The position numbers were made by a program, and so were the translations under genes. The notes beneath the pieces are model-generated. The model searched no databases and was not told the DNA's origin. It saw only the letters and a program-made list of their open reading frames with translations. Of a DNA stretch of 64,000 nt, positions 55,621-64,000 are shown piece after piece. Location: positions 108,432-172,431 of the forward strand of contig NZ_JAHNZZ010000001.1 in the NCBI RefSeq assembly GCF_019039215.1, read 5' to 3'. This stretch comes from Bacillus sp. FJAT-29790. Its GTDB lineage: Bacteria; Bacillota; Bacilli; Bacillales; Cytobacillaceae. Numbering within the stretch: position 1 is the first letter of the stretch; each line of letters opens with the position of its first letter.

Positions 55621-56502
55621 ATGCAAATTTCAGGTAAAGTCAAACTGCCAAAAGGAAAACGTGTAGCGGTAAACATTGGATGCGATTTTGATGCAGCATC
55701 AGTTTGGCTAGGAGCCTATAAGCTTTTTTCTCCTGCCTATATGTCAAGGGGGGAATTTGGAGCCGAAGTTGGTACACCCCGGTTGCTTAAATTATTTGAC
55801 AGGTATCATATAAAAACTTCTTGGTGTATTCCTGGCCATACAGTAGATACACATACAGATATTTGTAAGGAAATTGTTGCTAAAGGTCACGAGATTTGTC
55901 ATCATGGTTACGCACATGAGAGCGTCACGGAATTATCCTACGATGAAGAAAAAGCTGTTATGGAAAAAGGCTTAACAGCCCTACAAAGTATAGGGGTTAC
56001 TCCTAGAGGGTATCGCTCACCTGATTGGGATTTTAGTCAAAACACACTTGCGATATTGGAAGAATACGGTTTTAGATATGATAGTAGTTTAATGGGAAAT
56101 GATTTTTATCCATATCGAATTCGTCCTGTCAATGTTAATTTAGAAAAAGGAAATACTTACGGACCACCAAGTGAAATATTAGAAATACCAGTATCGTGGT
56201 ATTTAGATGACTTTCCAACACAGGAACATATAAGTGACAGAGGAGCAGAAGGCTTAAGATCCGTTCATGAAGTTTTTGACCGATGGAAATCGACATTTGA
56301 TTACGCCTGTAATATTGAAGGCGCAAGTTTTGTCTTAACACTTCATCCACAAACTAGTGGTCGAGCACATTTTATTAAAGAGTTAGAACAGTTTATACAA
56401 TATATGGAGTCAAATGGTGCGTGGTTTACCACTTTAGGAGAAATATACGATACTTTTGAAGAAACTAGCGTCGGGGCGAATAAATATTTTAATAATGTGT
56501 AA
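55621..56502 (+). CDS. Polysaccharide-deacetylase-fold hydrolase
   Basis: 293 aa from ATG 55621, 8 nt after GGGAGG. The NodB fold motifs are NIGCDFDAASVWLG (catalytic Asp pair), EICHHGYAHES (metal His) and LTLHPQTSGRA. There is no signal peptide, so it is cytoplasmic and unlikely to act on cell wall. It resembles the PuuE/HpPgdA group, which opens cyclic imides or allantoin-like rings. That would fit next to HyuAB; the assignment is inference. Confidence 0.8.
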   Translation: MQISGKVKLPKGKRVAVNIGCDFDAASVWLGAYKLFSPAYMSRGEFGAEVGTPRLLKLFDRYHIKTSWCIPGHTVDTHTDICKEIVAKGHEICHHGYAHESVTELSYDEEKAVMEKGLTALQSIGVTPRGYRSPDWDFSQNTLAILEEYGFRYDSSLMGNDFYPYRIRPVNVNLEKGNTYGPPSEILEIPVSWYLDDFPTQEHISDRGAEGLRSVHEVFDRWKSTFDYACNIEGASFVLTLHPQTSGRAHFIKELEQFIQYMESNGAWFTTLGEIYDTFEETSVGANKYFNNV

Positions 56503-56828
56503 GAAAATCATGACTTGTGAGCACATTGAATAAGAATTCCAAGGATTGTACGTAAATGTTTTACGTTTAATCGATAGGTCTCAAAATATCTGAGTATCAG
56601 GGAATCTAGGATAAACATGATGATTACGGATAACGTGGCTATCGGCAAGGGGAAGAGAATAAGTTGTGAGATAGCACTCATTTCAGCACGCCGTAGGAAA
56701 TTAATATGGGTTTCAAGGTTTCTGGAATACAGTTTCCATACTCCAGTGCCTTTTTGATGATTATTCAAACTTTTTTAGAATTTCAAATTTGTGGAGGGAT
56801 TTAAAATATTGGTTAGGAGGGTATAAAA

Positions 56829-57602
56829 GTGAGTTTTAAAGGAAAGGTAGTGGTAGTTACGGGAGCCGCGGGGGAAATTGGAAAGGAAACAGTAAAACTT
56901 TTTGCGGAAAAAGGAGCAAAGTTAGTTCTTGTTGATTTAGATGCGGAGAATCTAAAAAAAACAGCTTTTGATTTAGCCCTACAAAAAGATAAATATCTTA
57001 TTGTAAAAGCGGATGTTACAAAAGAAGAAGATGTTCAAAAGTATGTAGAAGAAAGTAAAATAAGGTTCGGGAAAATTGATGTTTTTTTTAATAATGCAGG
57101 TGTTATTGGAAAATTAGCGAATTTAACAGAGCAAGAGGCAAGTAATTTAGACTTAGTGTTAAACGTCAATGTTAAAGGAGTTTTTTACGGATTGAAACAT
57201 GTTTTAAAAGTAATGATTGATCAACAGGATGGCTCGATAATTAATATGTCTTCAGTTGCAGGTTTAGCAGGTTCTCCAGGCCTATCTCCGTATGTCGCTT
57301 CAAAGCATGCGGTTATTGGTTTAACCAAAACGGCCGCTTTAGAAGTTGCTAGCAAGGGTGTTCGTATAAATGCAGTATGTCCAGATCCAGTTAATACTAA
57401 AATGGCAAAAGAAGTAGAAAAATGGTTAGCTCCAGAGGATTCTTCAAAAAATCAAAAAGAAAAATATACTTCAACATTACCTTTGAAGAGATATGCTGAA
57501 CCAAAAGAAATAGCCGAGCTGGTGATGTTTTTGGCCTCCAATAAAGCATCCTATATCAATGGAAGCTGTTATACAATAGATGGTGGTACAACGGCGGGCT
57601 AA
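56829..57602 (+). CDS. SDR-family dehydrogenase 2
   Basis: 257 aa. TGAAGEIGKETV, NNAGVIGK, SSVAGLAGSPGLSPYVASKHAV (Ser-Tyr-Lys), NGSCYTIDGGTTAG. Asp after strand 2 (LVLVDLDA) again favours NAD+. GTG start after TTAGGAGGG. It is the last gene before the 57.66-kb terminator. Substrate unknown. Confidence 0.87.
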   Translation: MSFKGKVVVVTGAAGEIGKETVKLFAEKGAKLVLVDLDAENLKKTAFDLALQKDKYLIVKADVTKEEDVQKYVEESKIRFGKIDVFFNNAGVIGKLANLTEQEASNLDLVLNVNVKGVFYGLKHVLKVMIDQQDGSIINMSSVAGLAGSPGLSPYVASKHAVIGLTKTAALEVASKGVRINAVCPDPVNTKMAKEVEKWLAPEDSSKNQKEKYTSTLPLKRYAEPKEIAELVMFLASNKASYINGSCYTIDGGTTAG

Positions 57603-57658
57603 ATATTACAAATAAGTAGTTTAGAATGCACATTCCTTAGCGTAAATTTTATTTTGAA

Positions 57659-57693
57659 AAGAGGAAACTTGCGCATTCCGTTTGTTTCCTCTT
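57659..57693 (+). terminator. Hairpin ending the P2 gene series
   Basis: AAGAGGAAAC / GTTTCCTCTT perfect arms with a 15-nt loop and a weak T tail. It is the first clear hairpin terminator after P2. Confidence 0.65.
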
Positions 57694-58485
57694 GAATAAT
57701 ATATCCGGACAGGTGTTATCGTGAGCTTTCGGTGATTGGATAATGCTATATTCTAAAAATGTTCACCCGTAAATAGTATATCTTAAACAAGATTACAAAA
57801 AAATTAGCGCAGGAATTACTTTCCTATTTGGCCTGTTGCAACCACTTTTGCGAGTCCGGATACTATGTCTTAATCCGATAAGATAATTTCATACCTTCTA
57901 ACCAATTGGTATTTTAGCTGTTTTTCAGGGGTGTCTTCCTTGCCTTGGTTAAATGATTTTGGGGTTTATCCGAGATACTTGTAAAAATATGTACCGACAA
58001 AACATCAGATATACACTAATACAACTTTTGGAAGTAAAACCTTGAATTTTTCACTTTGAGCGGAAAATTCAAGGTTTTATTTATGTAAACGAAAACCCTA
58101 GGCTAGGCCTAGAGTTCCAAACTAGGCAAGTGGCTAAAAGCATCTCTGTGCGTCCGTATCCTACCTAAGTTAAGTGTGTCCAATTTTGTAAGTTATTTAA
58201 GGGGAAGAAGTAGTTTAATGATTTTTGATCGACATGCGATCTATCGATTTAAGAATGCTGTTTTAACTTTTTAAGCAGATTGTTTACTAAATCTATCGAC
58301 AATTAATTATTCAATAGAACGAGAAAAAATTCCTTTGGATTCTTTTTGTCCAGACTCTAACAGGAAGAGAGGAGTTAGTTGTAGAATAATATTATTGGGA
58401 AATTTGTTAACTCTGAATATTCCACCTATAAACTTTTCCTTCAATTACTGATCCAATGAGCCTTTCTAAAAAAGGAGTGAACTAA
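57694..58485. other. Long intergenic region before regulator 2
   Basis: About 790 bases with no ORF I can support. It holds a strong hairpin at 58037-58078 and a CTAGGCTAGGCCTAG motif near 58098. No -24/-12 element was found, so regulator 2 is probably read from a housekeeping promoter that I cannot define. Confidence 0.4.
58037..58078. terminator. Isolated A/T-rich hairpin
   Basis: AAAACCTTGAATTTT / AAAATTCAAGGTTTT perfect arms around TCACTTTGAGCGG. It is terminator-like in both directions, with no adjacent gene on the left for 430 bp. Confidence 0.6.
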
Positions 58486-60219
58486 ATGAATATAAGAGAT
58501 TATTTCATCAGAGATGCGATTTGTGTTCAATGGCCTGCGACATTTCAGCAAATTTTAATGGAGGCTGTTAAATCAAACTATAATTGGTTTGTGCTATGTT
58601 CAAACCAGGAGATTGTCGGTTGCATTAGGCGTGAAGCGTTTTATGAAAAATTAAAAGAGATCGATTTGACCAAAATACATATGGTATCAATTGATAGTTT
58701 AACAACGGACGTTTCAGTTTTATATAAAGAGGATTCAATCCAACCGCTTTATCAAGATAATAAGATAATTGTTATTAAGAACAAAAATGATGAGGTTCAA
58801 GGGGTAATTGATTGGGAGTCTGACGGAAATATTCACGATCTTACGTCAAATGATGAGTGGTTTATGAAAGAGATGCAGACCATTTTTGAACAGTATTATG
58901 AAAGTGTGTTTGTCACAGATAAGACAGGAAAAGTTATTCGGGTTACTTCTAACGATGACCAACAGCATTTGGGGGAAAATGTGTTTGACCTTGAAAAGAA
59001 GAAGATCTTCTACCCGTCTATCACTGCTAAAGTTTTAAGGTCGGGCAAGCGCGAAAATGGTTTGCAGTATACAAATACAGGTGAGATTTTTGATATTGAA
59101 TCGATACCTATTAAAAATAACGAAGGAGAGGTGGTTCGGGTTGTTTCTATAACAAAGGATTCATCTGAAATTAATGATCTTAATCAGAAATTAAAGGAGT
59201 CAATTAATTTGATAGAAAATTACCAAAGGGAGGTTGCGCGTTTTCACCAAGAAAAATACGAAGAAAAGCAATTTATTTATAAAAGTAAGAAAATGGAGAA
59301 GTTGTATGAACTTATTAGGTCTGTGTCGTCTGTAGACGCCTCTGTTCTTATTTTGGGTGAAACAGGTGTAGGGAAACAAGTGATCGCAAATCAAATCCAC
59401 CTAAAAAGTAATAGAAATGATAAGCCGTTTATTACAGTCAATTGTGGGGCAATTCCAGAAAACCTGTTGGAATCTGAATTATTCGGATATGAGGAAGGGG
59501 CTTTTTCGGGGTCAAGAAAAGGTGGGAAATTGGGGATATTTGAGCTTGCAGATAAAGGAACGCTCTTTTTGGATGAAATTGGTGAGTTGCCACTATCGCT
59601 TCAGGTAAAGCTTCTACGAGCCTTACAGGAACGTGTAATTATGAGGGTTGGTGGTACAAAAGAAAAGAAAGTAGATGTAAGAATTATTACAGCTACAAAT
59701 AAAGACCTAAATCAAATGGTTAAAGATGGAGCCTTTCGTGAAGATCTGTACTATCGCATTAATGTTGTACCTATCCAAATTCCTAGCCTTAGAGATAGAA
59801 AGGAAGATATAGAAAAACTGGCTTTTCATTTCCTTGCTATATTTAATCAAAAATACCGAAAAAATATCATTCTAAATCCTGCACATTTACAAAAATTATT
59901 AGCGTATTCATGGCCCGGGAATGTAAGGGAGTTGGAAAATACGATAGAACGATTTGTAGTAATGGAAAAGTCTATTTTTTTTGATGAAAAGGAAACGGGA
60001 TCGTTGCAAATGACTCCTATTGAAGTGGACGACCAACATCTTCCCAATTTATTAGAATACATGGAAAGGGTTGAAAAAGAACTTTTGTTAAGGGTAATGA
60101 GCCGTCATCACACAACAAGGGAAATGGCGCAAAGTCTTGGTGTTAACCAATCTACTATCGTTAGAAAGTTACAAAAGCATGGCCTTGAAAGAAATATGCT
60201 AAATAAGGTAATTAGATAA
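58486..60219 (+). CDS. Sigma-54 enhancer-binding regulator 2
   Basis: 577 aa. Residues 1-120 form an N-terminal domain I do not recognise. PAS-like about 130-235 (VFVTDKTGKVIRVTSNDD), then AAA+ about 265-495: Walker A GETGVGKQ, contact loop G338-A-F-S-G-S343 in place of GAFTGA, Walker B GTLFLDEIGELP, WPGNVRELENT. HTH about 540-572 (TTREMAQSLGVNQSTIVRKL). It lies just upstream of, and parallel to, the HyuAB promoter it probably controls. Confidence 0.9.
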   Translation: MNIRDYFIRDAICVQWPATFQQILMEAVKSNYNWFVLCSNQEIVGCIRREAFYEKLKEIDLTKIHMVSIDSLTTDVSVLYKEDSIQPLYQDNKIIVIKNKNDEVQGVIDWESDGNIHDLTSNDEWFMKEMQTIFEQYYESVFVTDKTGKVIRVTSNDDQQHLGENVFDLEKKKIFYPSITAKVLRSGKRENGLQYTNTGEIFDIESIPIKNNEGEVVRVVSITKDSSEINDLNQKLKESINLIENYQREVARFHQEKYEEKQFIYKSKKMEKLYELIRSVSSVDASVLILGETGVGKQVIANQIHLKSNRNDKPFITVNCGAIPENLLESELFGYEEGAFSGSRKGGKLGIFELADKGTLFLDEIGELPLSLQVKLLRALQERVIMRVGGTKEKKVDVRIITATNKDLNQMVKDGAFREDLYYRINVVPIQIPSLRDRKEDIEKLAFHFLAIFNQKYRKNIILNPAHLQKLLAYSWPGNVRELENTIERFVVMEKSIFFDEKETGSLQMTPIEVDDQHLPNLLEYMERVEKELLLRVMSRHHTTREMAQSLGVNQSTIVRKLQKHGLERNMLNKVIR

Positions 60220-60396
60220 AAGACGGCATTTTTCTTTCATTTTGTGTACGACCTGTAAAAACATATTTTTTGAATGACTCATTATTTATTAAAAATTGAT
60301 GCATACAAGCATTTTCTTTGATGCAGGATGCCATCATTCGAGTCTGTGTTTATAATGAAGATTCAGTAAAATCAGTTTACTTAGGGAAGTTTAAAT

Positions 60397-60412
60397 TGGC
60401 ATACTTCTTGCA
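60397..60412 (+). promoter_or_regulatory. Sigma-54 promoter P3
   Basis: TGGCATACTTCTTGCA: TGGCAT, 5 nt, TTGCA, exact GG-N10-GC spacing. Expected start near 60423. A small TGATG/CATCA dyad at 60319-60336, about 65 bp upstream, is a possible activator site. Confidence 0.92.
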
Positions 60413-60501
60413 TTATTTTTAAGAAGAATAATTAAGTTTATCAGATTAATAAGAAGAGAGAGGAAATCCTAGATTTGTAATATCGAATTTGGAAGGTGTA
60501 A

Positions 60502-60517
60502 ATGTAAGCGCTGCAAA
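60502..60517 (+). promoter_or_regulatory. Candidate cre (CcpA) site in the hyuA leader
   Basis: ATGTAAGCGCTGCAAA fits the cre consensus WTGNAANCGNWNNCW except one position. It lies between the P3 start and hyuA, where CcpA acts as a roadblock at other Bacillus sigma-54 operons. Confidence 0.45.
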
Positions 60518-60566
60518 TTAAGCAAATACATTGCAGTACGAATAAATCATGACGAGGTGTTAAAAG

Positions 60567-62642
60567 ATGAACTCAATTGAACTACTAAATAATGTACGCG
60601 TTGGAATTGACACTGGTGGAACTTTTACAGACTGTGTTTTATGGAAAGATGAAAAGCCGCTAATCGTTATTAAGGTTCCTTCAACTCCGTCAAATCCAGC
60701 AGAGGCAATAATGAACGGGCTAGAGCGTCTTTGCGATATTGCGGGAATTCAAGTTCAAAACGTTAGGCTTTTAGCACACGGGACAACAGTTGCAACAAAT
60801 GCGATGCTACAGGAGCAGTGGGCAAAGGTAGGACTTATTACAACAAAAGGTTTTCGAGATGTTTTAGAGATCGGCACACAAATGCGCCCAGAGCTTTATG
60901 GGCTTCAGCAGCGAAAGTCTGCCCCAATTGTCCCTCGTAATCTTCGAATGGAAGTAGCAGAGCGGATAGATCCAGAAGGAAGGGTAGTTGAAAAGATTAA
61001 TAGGGAAGAAGTACAGGAAGTAATCAAGGAAATAATCGCAGGTGAAATAGAAAGTCTTGCAGTCTCCTTCCTATTTTCTTATGCGAACCCAGAACATGAA
61101 GCGGCTATTCGTGAGGCGGCAGCAGAACTTGCTCCTGATCTTTACCTATGTATTTCCTCTGAAGTAAGTCCTGAGTTTCGCGAGTATCCGCGTACATCCA
61201 CAACTGTAATTAACGCAGCATTGGCACCAGTTGTGCGCCGGTATATTCGAAATCTCCGTCAAGAATTAGACGTAAAGGGAATAGGAAATAAATTAAATAT
61301 CATGCAGTCAAATGGTGGAATTGTTTCCGGGGAGGAGGCAGAAATGTCCTCCCATAACCTTATCCTAAGTGGGCCGGCTGCTGGGATGGTTGCTGCAGCG
61401 GAAATTGCTCAGAAGTCTAATTTTCCGAATGCCCTGACTTTCGATATGGGGGGGACGAGTTCTGATATTGGAATCATTATCGATGGTAAACCTCAGGTCG
61501 TTCAAGGGACTACAGTGAACAATACGTATCCGTTACAAGTCCCAACTGTTGATATTCATACGATTGGAGCGGGTGGAGGTAGTATTGGCTGGAAAGATCA
61601 GGGCGGTGCATTAAAGGTTGGTCCTAAGAGTGCGGGTGCTGTTCCCGGGCCAGCTTGTTATGGGCTAGGTGGTGTTGATCCTACTGTGACAGACGCGAAT
61701 CTTTTTCTTGGTCGCCTAGATCCGGAAAACTATCTCGGCGGTGAATTTACGGTTTATCCCGACCTCTCATTTGAATCATTAAAAAAGCTTGCTAATGAGC
61801 TAGATCTTGATGTGGAACGAGTAGCTTCCGGAATTTTAGAAGTGGCTAATGCGAATATGGCAGGGGCCCTTCGTGTAGTATCTAGCCGTCGCGGGTACGA
61901 TCCAAGGGACTTTGCGCTGATAGCCTATGGCGGTGCCGGTCCACTGCATGCAACAGCACTCGCTCGAGAGCTTGGAATTAAACGGGTGATTATCCCTGCC
62001 TCACCAGGTGTTCTATGCGCTAAAGGCCTGCTACTAAGCGATGTCCGCCATGATTTTACACATACTGAAGTTGTATCAATAGAGTATGCTGATTTAGTAA
62101 AACTAGAAGAAAGTTTCATAGAACTTGAAAATCGCGGGATAAATCGCCTTGATAAAGAAGGAGTTCCATCTAACAAGATACGTTTAAAACGGACGCTAGA
62201 TATTCGTTACAAAGGGCAGGAGTACTATTTAAACATTCCGATCGACGGAAGGATCACTCCTCAACAACTTAAAGAAGTGACCGATTTGTTTCACGAAGTT
62301 CATAGAAGTACTTACGGCCATGCCGCAACAAATGAACCTGTTGAAATTGTAAATTTACGATTATCTGCGATTGGAGAAATTGACCGGTTAGAAAATGAGC
62401 AGTGTTTTGAAGCGATGGATCTGAATTCAATCATGCCTACGAACTATCGGTCAGTGTTTTTTAATGGATATGGATGGATGGACACACCTATTTATCGCCG
62501 TGAAGATTTCAATTTAAATACTAGGATTGAAGGACCAGCAATCATCGTCCAAATGGATACGACCGTCATTATAGAGCCGAAACAAAACGTAACAACTGAT
62601 GAACAAGGAAATCTAATTGTATTATTGGAGGGGATCGAATGA
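60567..62642 (+). CDS. hyuA: HyuA: ATP-dependent hydantoinase/lactamase alpha subunit
   Basis: 691 aa, full length. The ATP-binding actin-like fold starts RVGIDTGGTFTDCVLW, then LLAHGTTVATNAML, SGPAAGMVAAAEIA, FDMGGTSSDIGII and the conserved GAGGGSIGW. Family members (N-methylhydantoinase A, 5-oxoprolinase, caprolactamase and acetone carboxylase subunits) use ATP to open amide rings or carboxylate ketones. The reaction cannot be read from sequence; nearby omega-aminotransferases and GabD favour a lactam or cyclic imide. RBS GACGAGGTG. It overlaps hyuB by 4 nt. Confidence 0.9.
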   Translation: MNSIELLNNVRVGIDTGGTFTDCVLWKDEKPLIVIKVPSTPSNPAEAIMNGLERLCDIAGIQVQNVRLLAHGTTVATNAMLQEQWAKVGLITTKGFRDVLEIGTQMRPELYGLQQRKSAPIVPRNLRMEVAERIDPEGRVVEKINREEVQEVIKEIIAGEIESLAVSFLFSYANPEHEAAIREAAAELAPDLYLCISSEVSPEFREYPRTSTTVINAALAPVVRRYIRNLRQELDVKGIGNKLNIMQSNGGIVSGEEAEMSSHNLILSGPAAGMVAAAEIAQKSNFPNALTFDMGGTSSDIGIIIDGKPQVVQGTTVNNTYPLQVPTVDIHTIGAGGGSIGWKDQGGALKVGPKSAGAVPGPACYGLGGVDPTVTDANLFLGRLDPENYLGGEFTVYPDLSFESLKKLANELDLDVERVASGILEVANANMAGALRVVSSRRGYDPRDFALIAYGGAGPLHATALARELGIKRVIIPASPGVLCAKGLLLSDVRHDFTHTEVVSIEYADLVKLEESFIELENRGINRLDKEGVPSNKIRLKRTLDIRYKGQEYYLNIPIDGRITPQQLKEVTDLFHEVHRSTYGHAATNEPVEIVNLRLSAIGEIDRLENEQCFEAMDLNSIMPTNYRSVFFNGYGWMDTPIYRREDFNLNTRIEGPAIIVQMDTTVIIEPKQNVTTDEQGNLIVLLEGIE

Positions 62643-64000
62643 TTAATCAAATTCAGACTTCAATAAATAAGTCGCGGTCAGATCAAGAAATTGACGCAAT
62701 TACACTTGAGGTTGTTTATAGCAGTTTGCTTTCTGCTGCAGATGAGATGAGTGGTGTACTTGGTCGAAGTGCGTATTCGCCAATCATTCGTGAGATGATT
62801 GATTATTCATGTGGGATTTTTGATGCGACAGGGAATCTAATTGCACAGGCAGAAAACATTCCAGCCCACCTTGGTTCGATGGGTACGGCGCTGCGTGATC
62901 TTTTCAATGATTTTCCTTTAGATTCATTTAAACCTGGGGATGCATACTTAGTGAATGATCCTTACCGTGGCGGGCAGCACACACCTGACCTGCATGTATT
63001 TACACCAGCTTTCTATGAGGGGGAACTTATTGGAATATGTGGAACGATTGCACACCATGCGGATATGGGTGGAAAAAACCCTGGTACTGAAGGGTTTGAT
63101 AACCGGTCGATTTTTGAGGAGGGACTTCGGATCCCACCTGTAAGGCTTGCCACAGCAGATGGAATAAATGAGGCAGTCACAACGATCATTGCTGGAAATG
63201 TTCGCGAGCCTAAAGCCACAATGGGGGACCTGCGTGCCCAAATTGCTGCTTGTCGTTTTGGCGAAGGACGTTTGAAGGAACTGGCGAAACGATATGGAAT
63301 TAGCATTTTAACGGAAGTAATGAAAAAATCCATGGATTACTCCGAATTACGCATGAGGACAGAGTTAGCTAGAATGATGGATGCGGAGACGACTGTTAGC
63401 GGATGGCTTGATGATGATGGTATTGGGGGAGCCCCCGTAGAAATCCGAGTGAGGGTTGTTAAGAGGGGGAAAGAAATTGAAATTGACTTTACAGGTACGA
63501 GTGAGCAAATGGCAGGAGGGATGAATGTTCCGCCAGCGGCAGCCACTTCAGCGGTTCTATATGCAATAAAGTGTGTAGTTGATCCCGGAACACCGCAAAA
63601 TCAAGGGTGTTTTCGCCCAATAAAAGTAGTGCTACCTGAAGGAAGTCTTGTTAATCCTCACTTTCCGGCAGCTGTAAGTTTACGTCATCTCGCTGTTCAG
63701 CGAATAGCTGATACGATCTTAAGAGGACTTTCTGAGTTATATCCGAACCGAACGGCTGCAGGAACATTTGTCGGCTTCTCAAGTTTAGCTATTGACAGTT
63801 GGCATCCTGTGAATAAAACCCCAAGGGTCATTCAAGATGATCTTGGTGGAGGAATGGGTGCTCACGCTAACGGTGATGGCATTGACGCAGTTGATACCCA
63901 CTGTGGAAATGTTGCTATTTTGCCTGCTGAGGTATGTGAGCTATCCTATCAAATTCGTGTTCGCTCAACGGAACTAATCCCTGATTCAGGTGGACCAGGA
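62639..64000 (+). CDS. hyuB: HyuB: hydantoinase/lactamase beta subunit (partial)
   Basis: The ATG at 62639 overlaps the hyuA stop (ATGA), with ribosome site TTGGAGGGG. The frame is open through base 64000, giving 454 residues of an expected 550-600; the 3' end is outside the window. Conserved blocks: EVVYSSLLSAADEMSGVL, YLVNDPYRGGQHTPDLHVFT, GTIAHHADMGG and DDLGGGMGAHANGDGIDAVD. The His-rich block probably binds metal. HyuB carries the hydrolytic site and HyuA activates the amide with ATP. Confidence 0.9.
   Translation, partial: MINQIQTSINKSRSDQEIDAITLEVVYSSLLSAADEMSGVLGRSAYSPIIREMIDYSCGIFDATGNLIAQAENIPAHLGSMGTALRDLFNDFPLDSFKPGDAYLVNDPYRGGQHTPDLHVFTPAFYEGELIGICGTIAHHADMGGKNPGTEGFDNRSIFEEGLRIPPVRLATADGINEAVTTIIAGNVREPKATMGDLRAQIAACRFGEGRLKELAKRYGISILTEVMKKSMDYSELRMRTELARMMDAETTVSGWLDDDGIGGAPVEIRVRVVKRGKEIEIDFTGTSEQMAGGMNVPPAAATSAVLYAIKCVVDPGTPQNQGCFRPIKVVLPEGSLVNPHFPAAVSLRHLAVQRIADTILRGLSELYPNRTAAGTFVGFSSLAIDSWHPVNKTPRVIQDDLGGGMGAHANGDGIDAVDTHCGNVAILPAEVCELSYQIRVRSTELIPDSGGPG

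Noticed and set aside
60567-64000. Acetone carboxylase
   Set aside because: No gamma subunit gene is visible and the neighbours handle amines; still, the family reaction cannot be fixed from sequence and the window ends inside hyuB.

Overview
The window is low-GC, densely coded Firmicute DNA from an endospore-forming member of the Bacillaceae. From about 0.3 to 31 kb the gene order largely follows the Bacillus subtilis spx-mecA-yjb-cot-yjc chromosomal segment. Coat genes (cotO, cotZ), spoVAC-AD-AE and spoVIF show that it sporulates. The genus cannot be fixed from this window.

Region 1 (0.3-19 kb) is housekeeping and stress chromosome: spx, mecA, cardiolipin synthase, coiA, pepF, then leftward spxH (yjbH), truncated haemoglobin, a lytic transglycosylase and a CYTH protein. 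Next come yjbL, relQ, NAD kinase, an RluA pseudouridine synthase, prpE, mgtE, a truncated yjbQ antiporter, FapR-controlled fabI, cotO and cotZ. Three regulators of Spx level (MecA as a ClpC adaptor, SpxH as a ClpXP adaptor, and Spx itself) lie within 8 kb. Small mobile repeats are common: relQ sits between two direct repeats, yjbQ is broken at a third copy, and 226-bp MITEs with 8-bp target duplications lie near 19 and 27 kb, with a partial copy at base 1.

Region 2 (19-31.4 kb) is sporulation and yjc chromosome: yjcA, a spoVA mini-operon headed by a YhcN/YlaJ lipoprotein, spoVIF, the YjcD helicase, yjcF, yjcG and yjcH. A glutamine-type amino-acid ABC transporter operon and a lone tRNA-Val(GAC) follow.

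Region 3 (31.4-35.2 kb) holds 52-bp tandem repeats, a secreted PhoX-type phosphatase with a PhoP box, and a nitroreductase.

Region 4 (35.3-64 kb, running off the end) is a large accessory catabolic locus and the most interesting part. It has two sigma-54 enhancer-binding regulators and three near-perfect -24/-12 promoters. These drive (i) an omega-aminotransferase plus an aldehyde dehydrogenase; (ii) a possible 17-kb operon; and (iii) an ATP-dependent HyuA/HyuB pair. The long operon encodes aldehyde dehydrogenases, a lysine-6-dehydrogenase-like enzyme, a class II deacetylase-like amidohydrolase, a ribose-type ABC importer, a second omega-aminotransferase, a C45 acyltransferase/amidase, a GabD-like dehydrogenase, a GNAT enzyme, an MFS carrier, two SDRs and a NodB-type hydrolase. 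My working model is that amide, lactam or cyclic-imide bonds are opened by the amidohydrolases and HyuAB. The released omega-amino compounds would be transaminated, and the semialdehydes oxidised to acids. The true substrate is not evident from sequence.
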